Assembly: GCA_019059635.1 (NCBI GenBank)
Contig: JAGVRJ010000010.1
Location: forward strand, 1,428,501 to 1,492,500
Direction of reading: 5' to 3'
Length of the DNA: 64,000 bases
Source: Proales similis
Taxonomy: Eukaryota; Rotifera; Eurotatoria; Ploima; Proalidae
Shown here: in pieces, positions 23,031-33,702 of the stretch
Position numbering within the stretch: the first letter of the stretch is position 1
Layout: the number at the start of each line of letters is the position of its first letter
Program-made: the position numbers and the translations under genes
The notes under the pieces: generated by a model
Seen by the model: only the letters and a program-made list of their open reading frames with translations
Databases searched by the model: none
Told to the model about the DNA's origin: nothing

Positions 23031-23838
23031 TCTCTTGTCAGTTCAATTGCTTCGCACTTCGCAAATGAGGCAACATCAAAGCGCGCCTACAACCGCAACC
23101 ATGGAAACCGCCCGTTCAAGTGAGTAGTGCGGCTTTTTTGACCGAATCGCTCCGCTGACGACGACGAGCGCCGAGCAGACGGGTTGCTCTTAGCAGCAGC
23201 AGCATGCCATCGAATAATTGAGCGTCGAACCCAACAGGCCAGCGGTTATCGCTGCCAAAGTGCTCCAATTAAAACAACGCAAGCCAAGCGCTTGTTATAG
23301 ATAAACAACTGAGCTCGTTAGGGCAACTCGATGCCTCTTTATTCTGCTCATTGAGTTGAGCATGACCAGCAACTGGCTCAATCTTCTTTTTCGTTCAATT
23401 TGCCTTGCCCGGCCCATGGGCCTGTTTAGATTAATTTGCACGTTGTAGGAGAACGCATGAGTTTATGTGCTGATACATAAAGCACACAGATTGTATAATG
23501 AGGCCGTAGCGAATGGTGAACACAGCGATTGAAATGCCTCGAATGAGCGTAAAGGCGAACATGTCAAGATTGTGTTGAAAGTGAGGCAACCACATCGAGC
23601 ACGGTGATGAATAAGCGTAAATGCACTTCGAATCATTGGCTGCCTCGGTCTCGAGAGTTAACAATCCGCCATGAACTTTAGCTGCTGTATGACTCTCTTA
23701 GACGACGGCTTGCCCGCTCTTTCTTTATTCCTCAACAACTTTCTATTCAACGCTTGCAAGCCTTCTCACATCTTCATCGTGCGTCTCTTCTTCTTCTTCT
23801 TCTTGTTCACGATTCTCGCCCGTGCGTCTAGACTCAGA
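23031..23838. promoter_or_regulatory. Divergent promoter region, CFAP70 and DNAJA2
   Basis: 808 bp between head-to-head starts. The CFAP70 side has the X-box at 23095-23108. The DNAJA2 side has a pyrimidine-rich leader (TCTTCTTC repeats near 23785-23810). A minus-strand open frame at 23431-23664 and an in-frame upstream ATG at 23671 have no supporting similarity. Confidence 0.5.
23095..23108 (+). promoter_or_regulatory. X-box (RFX binding site) upstream of CFAP70
   Basis: GCAACCATGGAAAC matches the X-box consensus RYYNYYATRRNRAC at 13 of 14 positions and sits 64 bp upstream of the CFAP70 ATG. X-boxes are near-palindromic and work in either orientation. CFAP70 is an established ciliary gene, so an RFX site is expected here. 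Confidence 0.65.
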
Positions 23839-25303
23839 ATGGTTAAGGATACGCAGCTCTACGACCTCTTGGAGGTGTCGCCCAGCGCGAGCGAGAACGA
23901 AATCCGAAAGGCGTACTACAGGCTGGCCAAGAAGCACCATCCGGACAAGTTGGACGAAAAGTCAGAGGAGGCCGAGGAGAAGTTCAAGGAGATCAAGTTC
24001 GCGTATGAGGTGCTCTCTGACAAGAACAAGCGAGAGGCCTACGACCGACACGGCCTTGAGGCGCTCAAAGAAGGATACGGTGGCACTGAGTTCGAAGATC
24101 TCTTCTCGCACATGTTCGGCGGCGGCGGCGGAGGTGGTGGCGGCTTCTTTCCGTTCGACATATTCGGAGGCGGTGGTGGCGGACGCGGACGAGCCGCCAA
24201 GCGGCGCACCCAGAACATGGTCTACCCTCTGCGGTATGCCTTCTCTTTCTCTCTCTCTGTGTGGCTGGGAGAAAGCTCTTAGCAAAAAATGAATTCGCAG
24301 AGTCACTCTAAATGAACTTTACAACGGGGCGAGCAAGAAAATTGAGATTGAACGCGCCGAGCTGTGCGACGAGTGCAAAGGGTGAGTGATCCGATTGAGT
24401 GCTCAGTGCTAGAACGAGCTTTAAATCAGCAACTGTTTAGTTCTGGAGGCAAAGAGGGCGCGACCAATCAATGCACGGATTGTAAAGGCCGCGGCTTTGT
24501 GATGCAGTTCCGCCAGCTCGGCCCTGGCATGGTCCAGCAGATGCAGTCCGTCTGCAGGACATGCAGTGGCGAGGGCGAAATAATCAGCGAGAAGGACCGA
24601 TGCAAAAAGTGTAAAGGAAAAAAGAAGCTCTCAAAGAGCAAGTCGTTCGAAGTGAGCATCGACCGGGGCATGTCTGACGGCCAGAAGATTCCGTTCCGCG
24701 GCGAGAGCAACCAGGAACCAGGCGCAGATACCGGCGACTTGATTGTGGTCCTACAGCAGCTTGAGCACGACGTGTTCACGCGCAACGGCGAAGACTTGCA
24801 CATCAGCCACACAATCAACATCACAGAGGCCTTGTGCGGCTTCAAGTTTGTTGTCGAGCATCTGGACGGACGCAAGCTTGTGCTTGAGCAAAAGCCAGGC
24901 GAGTTCGTCTCGCCAGGCTCGACTCGAGGTGTCGCCAACGAGGGAATGCCCATCTACCGCAATCCGTTCGAGAAGGGCAACCTCTACGTCAAGTTCGACG
25001 TTCAATTTCCGGAGAACAATTCGATGGACAGCGACACAATCAAAGTAAGCGGCCACTCTTTTTTGTATCGAATGCCGCTTTCAATTCGCTCGAAAGAAAT
25101 TGGAACAGCTCTTGCCCGCCAAGCCACTCAGCCAGATTCCGAGTGGCGAAGGCGTCGAAGAAGTGTCCATGATCGAGTACGAGGGCAGCAGAGGAGGACG
25201 ATCCGACGACCGTGCTGGCTTCAGACGTGAGGCGTACATGGACGCATCTGACGATGAGGACGGCCCCGCGGGCGCCCAGAGGGTCGACTGCAATACTCAT
25301 TAG
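23839..25303 (+). CDS. DNAJA2: DNAJA2-like type I Hsp40
   Basis: Cytosolic J-domain co-chaperone that stimulates Hsp70 ATPase. Exons 23839-24233, 24301-24381, 24441-25044, 25097-25303 give 428 aa. The J domain is residues 1-72 with the HPD triad in [10 protein letters not shown]. The G/F-like region has two long glycine runs with [10 protein letters not shown]. The cysteine-rich zinc domain has four CxxCxGxG-type repeats ([32 protein letters not shown]). The C-terminal substrate domains include [20 protein letters not shown], which is closer to DNAJA2 than DNAJA1. The end is CNTH, in the place of the family's farnesylation box (CAHQ in human DNAJA2); the cysteine is kept but the terminal residue is unusual. 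An in-frame ATG at 23671 would add a hydrophobic leader, but family alignment favours 23839. Confidence 0.95.
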
Positions 25304-25602
25304 ACTCGCTCCGCTTTTAATCATCATCCGTTTTCTTTTCTCGACTAATTCATAAATTAAGAGAAGCTCGCTGAAACCAAACAACTCAATTCGATCGGTC
25401 CCTCACTCCCCCCTCTCTCTCTATCTCTTTCTCTGAATCTCTTGCCAAACGAAATCAGATTGAACTCGAATTGGCTACGTCAAGTCTTGCAATGACTCGC
25501 TAATCGATCGCCTTGCCGAGTCGATTTGTGTTTTATTCTAATTTTAGAAATCGAAAAATCAGACAATTTTAGGGCATTTACAGGCCAAATTGGTTGAGGG
25601 CA
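25304..25602. other. Convergent 3' region of DNAJA2 and NUP35
   Basis: 299 bp between two stop codons. A minus-strand AATAAA (TTTATT at 25532-25537) belongs to NUP35. No clear plus-strand hexamer is seen for DNAJA2; ATAAATTAA near 25351 is the nearest candidate. Confidence 0.45.
25532..25537 (-). terminator. Poly(A) signal AATAAA, NUP35
   Basis: Minus-strand AATAAA about 65 bp beyond the NUP35 stop codon. Confidence 0.6.
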
Positions 25603-26765
25603 TCACCAGCCAAATATGAAATCCATCGCTTTTGTGATCACGTTCGAGTTCTTTTTGATGTTGGAGGCGTTCGCGCCCTCCTCTTGGACGAGCCGATTGT
25701 AGGAGCCGAGCGGTCGGATGCCAGTGCGACAGGATTGGCTGCGTTCTAGACGAGAGCTAGAGGTCCTTGACGGCCAGTCGGAGCGCAGCGTGGATACGTG
25801 GTCTTCAGTGGGCGCCACGTACGAGTCCATGACCTGTCTGTCGATGCAGGGCAGAACGCCGACCATCATCGACTCGCCGAACACTTTGCCGTTTTTGCTC
25901 AACGCTTTCTGAGCCTGGACCTTGGTCTGGTACTTGACGTGGACCCAGTTGCCCTGAGTGCTCGCCTTGAAGCACAGAACGAGTGTTAGACATTGCTCAC
26001 AGCCGAGCGAATGGACGAGAATAAACGCTACCACGTGCTTGAGGATCTGACCGTACACAGAGAACTCCTGAAGGATGTAGCTGGTGGCCGACGGCGGGAA
26101 GCCGAATATGGTCACCCAGGTCTCGTCAAGTCGCTCGCCCGACCTTATGCCTTCGCCCTGAGTGTAGAACGGATCGATCTGGTTGGGCGATGGTGGCGAG
26201 TTGATGCTGATTTGATTGAAATTCATTTGATAAGTAGACTCGCTCTCGGCCTGCTTGGACGAGGCGAAAAAGCCCATTTGGTTTTCCTTTTCGCCCAGCG
26301 ACTTGGTCATCATGTCAGTGAGGCGAGCAACTGGCGGAGCGTTAGTGGCTCCGGACGAGCCATTGGGCGCTCCGTTCGACTCGAGGAATGGATTGCCGCT
26401 GGCCAGCAGCGAATTGCGCGGTGAACTGTTTCGTTCGTACTTGTCCTGCATCAAGTTGCTATTCTGCCTATTCAGATCGTAGCCAGGCGCGAATCCGGCG
26501 CGGTTCGTTTGGCTCATGCCAAAGTTGGGACTTGCTCGGTTCGGCGAAGTGCTTATGCCTGGCCAGTACTTTGAGCTTGAGCCGGGTCGCATCTGCTTAG
26601 AATGGCGCTTAGCAAAAGCAAACGAATCAAGGGCTAATTGGCAGTTACATGCATGCTGTGATGGGGCGCAGGATCGCCGAGCAAAAACTGAGGCAAGTAC
26701 TGGCTGGAGCCGTGGCCTGGCGACTGCGGCGGAGAGCCGAGCATCATTTGTTCAGGAGAATTCAT
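25603..26765 (-). CDS. NUP35: Nucleoporin NUP35 (Nup53 family)
   Basis: Nuclear pore inner-ring protein that links NUP93/NUP155 to the membrane. Exons in transcript order: 26765-26649, 26592-26032, 25965-25603, joined in frame to 346 aa (human 326). Exon 1 carries the family motif EQMMLGSPPQSP and QFLLGDPAP. QIDPFYTQGEG precedes the RRM-like Nup35 domain (about 185-265: WVTIFGFPPSATSYILQEF, GNWVHVKYQTKVQAQKALSK, IMVG-type strand MMVGVLPCIDRQVM). The C-terminal amphipathic membrane-binding end is TKAMDFIFGW, typical of the family. The second intron (66 nt) contains no stop and is a multiple of three, so retention would add 22 residues inside the RRM. The middle is Ser/Asn/Gly-rich and disordered. 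Confidence 0.94.
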
Positions 26766-27063
26766 TCTTCTTCTCGATTCAAGCTAAAGCGCAGTGGTTG
26801 CAAGCAAACTCGATGCGCTCGCTGTTCAAACTGAAACCGAGCGCTCTCCTGACCAGCCAGTCGGCACTCAATGTCAGGTTTGTTTCAATCAAGAGCAACG
26901 TTTATTTTGCAATCGCACGTATGAATTTTGCAATCCAGTCCAAATGAATCCAAATGAGCGACGTGCCCCTTTTTCTTCAAGTTATCGATTCTAAATCGCT
27001 TTATCCAGACCTGTACGCGTTCGTTAAGACGAGGCGAGTGAGTGAGCCAGAAAGAGAGAACTC
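26766..27063. promoter_or_regulatory. Bidirectional promoter, NUP35 and YIPF5
   Basis: Only 298 bp separates the two head-to-head start codons, so the genes very probably share a promoter. Open frames crossing it on the plus strand are shadows of the NUP35 leader. No TATA box is evident. Confidence 0.55.
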
Positions 27064-27828
27064 ATGGCGTACAACAGCAACTACAGGATGCCTGACGGCT
27101 TCTATGGCTCCGGTGAGGGTCCCAACTTTATGGAAATGCCAGCACAACAACAGAATTCTCAGGCTGGCGCAGACGCAAATTATTTCGCCGGCAACAGCAT
27201 TCCGCAATCGCAGGGCGCCTACTACGCTGCATGGAACCAGAATCAGTTTTTCACGCCCAACTTTGAAACGGCCGCCTCAGACGGCTTTGACACGGGCAAG
27301 TACGACGAGTTCGAAAACGAGCCGCCTCTGCTCGAAGAGCTCGGCATAAACTTCGACCACATATTTCAAAAGACCCGGTGTGTGCTCAACCCGCTGGCCA
27401 TGCCGTCGAGTGAGATAATTCACGACGAGGATCTGGCCGGCCCGCTCGTCTTTTGCATTGCGTACGGCTTCTCGCTTCTGCTCCGAGGTCGCATCCAGTT
27501 CGGCTACATATACGGAATAACCTCGCTTGGCTGCTTGTCAATGTACTCGCTGCTGAACCTGATGGCTGAGAAAGGCGTGAGCGCCATCTGCATTGCCAGC
27601 ATTCTTGGCTACTGCCTCTTGCCCATGGTCTTTCTCTCGTTCATCGCCAGCCTCATTTCTCTCAACGGCCTCGTAGGGCTGCTTGTGTCAATTGTGTTCA
27701 TTTTGTGGTGCAGCGTCTCATCCTCCAAACTCTTCGTCAATGCGCTCAACATGTCCAACCAACAGCTACTGGTGCTCTATCCCTGCTTTCTGCTCTACGG
27801 CATATTCGCTCTTCTAAATGTGTTTTGA
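27064..27828 (+). CDS. YIPF5: YIPF5/Yip1A-like ER-Golgi membrane protein
   Basis: Intronless 254-aa frame. YIPF5 cycles between ER exit sites and cis-Golgi and acts with YIF1 and COPII/Rab proteins. The N-terminal 90 residues are Gln/Asn/Gly/Tyr-rich and cytosolic. The Yip1 domain starts at [18 protein letters not shown] and is followed by DLAGPLVFC and about five hydrophobic segments. [20 protein letters not shown] and [10 protein letters not shown] are characteristic of YIPF5. The C-terminus is [16 protein letters not shown], nearly identical to the family end. Poly(A) signal at 27947. Confidence 0.95.
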   Translation: MAYNSNYRMPDGFYGSGEGPNFMEMPAQQQNSQAGADANYFAGNSIPQSQGAYYAAWNQNQFFTPNFETAASDGFDTGKYDEFENEPPLLEELGINFDHIFQKTRCVLNPLAMPSSEIIHDEDLAGPLVFCIAYGFSLLLRGRIQFGYIYGITSLGCLSMYSLLNLMAEKGVSAICIASILGYCLLPMVFLSFIASLISLNGLVGLLVSIVFILWCSVSSSKLFVNALNMSNQQLLVLYPCFLLYGIFALLNVF

Positions 27829-27946
27829 CTTATCACCAATCTGGCCGCCTCTCTCTCTCTTTCTCTTATTTTCTTATTATTTAAGCCTAGCGAACTAAAC
27901 GAATTGTGTGCGTGTGTGCGGCAACGGCTCACTTGTTTCAATTGAG

Positions 27947-27952
27947 AATAAA
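27947..27952 (+). terminator. Poly(A) signal AATAAA, YIPF5
   Basis: Canonical AATAAA 119 bp after the YIPF5 stop and 118 bp before the next start, which suggests separate transcripts and not an operon. Confidence 0.6.
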
Positions 27953-28069
27953 AATACGATGAAACGTTTGACTCGTGTGCTGGCACTCAATTGCGGTGCC
28001 ATTTAATCGGCATCGCCCTCTTCTACTCGTTCTCGTCAATTCCAATTCAGATGTGAATTTCGACAAAAG

Positions 28070-30869
<2,800 letters not shown>

Positions 30870-30968
30870 ACACCACGCCACTGTTTTTAATTAACCTGTG
30901 CCCAAATGGGCTTCTTTATTATGCTGCAAGCTGCCAACTGTATCCAGAAGAACTTATAGATGAAATTG

Positions 30969-30974
30969 AAATAA
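30969..30974 (+). terminator. Poly(A) signal AATAAA, MMUT
   Basis: Canonical hexamer 100 bp after the MMUT stop codon. Confidence 0.6.
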
Positions 30975-31314
30975 ACTCCAAGACAAAGGCCAATTTGGTG
31001 GTCACAACCGGCCTTTCCAAGCACTTGAGCACGTGGTCAATAAAATCAGACAAAGAGATTGCGCTCGAGCGGATGTTCGAGTTGAAACGCGCTCTGACTC
31101 TGGCTAGGGTGCGCACGAAGACAAATATTGAAAGCTGCATTCAAGCGGCAATTATGCACAAACCAATCGGCGTGCTGGCGTGTAGAGTTGCAACATCACG
31201 CGTTGCATTCATATGCGGCGAGAAATAATGCGCTTCTTTAAGGGGGGTGGGAGTGGGTCGATGCCTCCCATTTGTTCGCTCGGTGCGCGTCGAAGAAACC
31301 GTGCCTCTTCTCAG

Positions 31315-31318
<4 letters not shown>

Positions 31319-31346
<28 letters not shown>
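31319..31346 (+). repeat. TG dinucleotide microsatellite
   Basis: Fourteen uninterrupted TG units in the upstream region of the HTH-BEN gene. Confidence 0.9.
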
Positions 31347-31347
<1 letters not shown>

Positions 31348-31820
31348 TCGCGTTGTTAAAACATGCGCTGCACAATGCAGCAACCATCGCAGCAACTCAT
31401 GTTCGACCAGCCTTTCGAATTTATCTACCCACGATCGCATAGTCGCCTGCATGCCAAATCTAACTGCCGTTTTCACAAATGTCCCACAGGTGAAGCCGGA
31501 TGCGGCCGATTTGAACGCGAACAAGGTGAAAGTTGGCTCACAAAAGCCATGCCCAACCCAAGTGCGGCCTTGGCTCATGCTCCTGTTGGGCTTATTTTAA
31601 TCTAGTTCTTTCACTCGTTTTTGGTCATTGAACAAATGAAACTGAATATTTGCACTTAATTGGCAAAAAATGTTCCATTTTCTTTTGCTCAGTTGGCTCG
31701 CTCACTTGCGCGCCAAATTTCATTCTCGTGCCGAACAAAGTTGAACTGGATGAGAAATGTTTAGAGTTTTCAAAGTATTGGAAAGCGATCGCAAATTGGA
31801 TCAGTTGATTGAGAACAAAC

Positions 31821-33092
31821 ATGGGCCGCTTGTCCACATTCGCCAAGAACAGGATATTGAACCTGCGCTTTCAGAAGAGCTATCGAATCAAGCAGATAGC
31901 AAGTGCGCTATTTCTCGAGGACAACATCAAAGTGTCGCGCAAGTCGATAAGCACATTTCTGAAAAAGTACATCGAGACCAAGTCGATACACGACAAGCCG
32001 AGGAGCGGGCGCAACAAGAAGCTCACGCCCGAGGAGATAAATCTCATCGGCGAGGTGACTCGTCTCAACAGAGACATAACAGCGCCCAAGATCAAAGAGT
32101 ATTTGAATCTAAATGTGTCCACCTACACCATACTGCGCGCGAGCAAGCTGTTCGAATGGAACAAGCTCAACCCGAACTCGAACGCGGCAAAGAAAGCGGC
32201 CGCTTTAGAGCGCCAGTTGAACGGCGAGGGAAAGAGCAGACGTTCGTCGAGCAGTCGAAAGAAGGCCAAATCGGGCACAGACGCGGAGACGGCCGACGAG
32301 ACGTCCAATGGACCCCAATGCTCGAGTGCGGCCTCTTCTTCAGGTAAACTGTTAAACTGCTCGGAAGCTAACCGAAGACTGTTGTTTGAATGCCGATTTG
32401 CTTCAGAACCGAGCACCGATCCGAATTTGAATCTGGTCAGCGAGCAAGAGATCGCGCTGGCCAAAAACGTTTCCTCATCGCCGATGGTGTTTGCCACTAA
32501 AATTTTGTACAAAATATTCGACTTGTCCGAGTTGATTGGACACAACGTGTCCGGCAAAACGTTCAACAAATACATAAAGAACAAGAAAGCGCTCGACGAG
32601 AAAAGAGTGAATTACATCAGGTGGCTTGTGGAGCAGAACTATGAGACGGCCAATCGAGAGGACTTGTGGCGCGCCTGTCGGACGGCCATAAACAAAAGCA
32701 TCAGAAACAACGAGCTGAAAGGATACCAAGCGGCCAAAATGCACGTTGAACAGCAGCAGATAAGAGAGGGCCTTGACATGCGGCAAATGATTGAAAGCAA
32801 GATGTCGATAGACTCGAGTCCGGTCGGCTCAAGTGCTGGTGGCAGTCTTCACACAGTCAACATAATCAATCTGGAGCCGCACATGCGAATAGTCAAGATA
32901 ACGAACGAATTTCCGAGCAACATCGACGAGCTCGACACGAACGCTTTTCTCAAAGAGAACGAGCCCGCCACGCAGACCTCGATAGTGAAACTGACCGATC
33001 CGACCACCACTTCGATTGGCCTTGACAATCACCACTTTCAAACTCTGAATGCTGCTCGAATAGAAGCAGTGAGCTGCGAGGCAAAGATCTAG
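31821..33092 (+). CDS. Tc1/paired-like HTH plus BEN domain protein
   Basis: I do not recognise an orthologue. Exons 31821-32343 and 32407-33092 join to 402 aa. Residues 1 to about 115 look like the bipartite helix-turn-helix of Tc1/mariner transposases and Pax proteins: FAKNRILNLRFQKSYRIKQI, RKSISTFLKKY, the linker KPRSGRNKKLTPEE, then ITAPKIKEYLNLNVSTYTIL ending ASKLFEWNKL. No DDE catalytic domain follows. A Ser/Lys-rich linker (about 115-195) leads to a BEN domain (about 200-285): FATKILYKIFDLSELIGHN, then KKALDEKRVNYIRWLVEQNY and RACRTAINKSIRN. BEN domains bind DNA and recruit chromatin repressors, so a sequence-specific nuclear regulator is inferred. The single intron (63 nt) is stop-free and in frame. 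The C-terminal 115 residues are unassigned. Confidence 0.8.
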   Translation: MGRLSTFAKNRILNLRFQKSYRIKQIASALFLEDNIKVSRKSISTFLKKYIETKSIHDKPRSGRNKKLTPEEINLIGEVTRLNRDITAPKIKEYLNLNVSTYTILRASKLFEWNKLNPNSNAAKKAAALERQLNGEGKSRRSSSSRKKAKSGTDAETADETSNGPQCSSAASSSGKLLNCSEANRRLLFECRFASEPSTDPNLNLVSEQEIALAKNVSSSPMVFATKILYKIFDLSELIGHNVSGKTFNKYIKNKKALDEKRVNYIRWLVEQNYETANREDLWRACRTAINKSIRNNELKGYQAAKMHVEQQQIREGLDMRQMIESKMSIDSSPVGSSAGGSLHTVNIINLEPHMRIVKITNEFPSNIDELDTNAFLKENEPATQTSIVKLTDPTTTSIGLDNHHFQTLNAARIEAVSCEAKI

Positions 33093-33104
33093 ACAAGCCA
33101 GCCA

Positions 33105-33167
33105 AGTAGTCCGGTCGCCCGGCCCACTAGTTTGGTCGCCCAGCTCACTAGTTTGGTCGCACACCCC
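33105..33167 (+). repeat. 21-bp tandem repeat, three copies
   Basis: Three adjacent 21-bp units (33105-33125, 33126-33146, 33147-33167) share the core AGTxxGGTCGCxCxxC. The second and third begin ACTAGTTTGGTCGC. The array starts 12 bp after the stop codon of the HTH-BEN gene, so it lies in its 3' UTR. Confidence 0.85.
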
Positions 33168-33696
33168 TCTTCTTCTGCCCGGTCGACCTTCTCTTCCAAT
33201 CATCTGCGGTTATCCTGCACCCTCGCTCTTCAACCATAAAGTCGGGTCACGCCTTTGGCTGCCTCCTAACGGACATCAGTATCCAACGGCCTGGCCAATT
33301 TTACTCGCACAAAGCGAACGTGGCACCGTCTCTTCATTTTTTCCTGGATCAACTTGCTTCCTTCTCTACTTTCCTCACTTTGTTTCTGCCTCTCTTTATA
33401 TCTATACATATACATACCGTTAAGCTTTTCGTTTCGGAGTTTTGCCGTTTGCTGATTTCTTTGAGATGCACTGGCAACATGAGCGCATGTCTCTTGCTTG
33501 CATCGTTCGTGTGTTCAAGTTTGTCTGCTTTTTCTCGCTCTGGCTTGTCTATTACTATTGTTGTTATTATTCACCTTGAGCCCTCTAGACCCTGATGTTC
33601 AACTTTGATCACGCTCGCGTCCGTAGGCCATTCTTGGCCAAGCCGACGAGTGGTTCAGGGTCGAGAGACAATTTATAATATCCGAATGGTTTTAGA

Positions 33697-33702
33697 AATA
33701 AA
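33697..33702 (+). terminator. Poly(A) signal AATAAA, HTH-BEN gene
   Basis: First clear AATAAA downstream of the HTH-BEN stop, at a distance of about 600 bp; tentative because of that distance. Confidence 0.35.

Larger units (their letters stand above)
30870..31820. other. Intergenic region, MMUT to HTH-BEN gene
   Basis: Holds the MMUT 3' UTR (AATAAA at 30969-30974), a dinucleotide TG run (31319-31346) and the leader of the next gene. A plus-strand open frame at 31363-31605 encodes a Cys/His-containing 80-aa peptide, but I find no family match or splice context that supports it. Confidence 0.45.

Noticed and set aside
23431-23664. Minus-strand 77-aa open frame between CFAP70 and DNAJA2
   Set aside because: No recognisable domain, no splice partner, lies in a divergent promoter region; length is within chance expectation.
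31363-31605. 80-aa Cys/His-containing frame upstream of the HTH-BEN gene
   Set aside because: No zinc-finger spacing, begins beside a TG microsatellite, and no clear splice sites; probably leader sequence.
31821-32200. Intact Tc1/mariner transposon around the HTH region
   Set aside because: No DDE catalytic domain, no terminal inverted repeats noticed by eye, and the HTH is spliced in frame to a BEN domain.
31821-33092. Viral origin of the BEN gene
   Set aside because: BEN domains occur in some DNA viruses, but this gene has a host-type intron, is flanked by conserved host genes, and no other virus-like gene is present.
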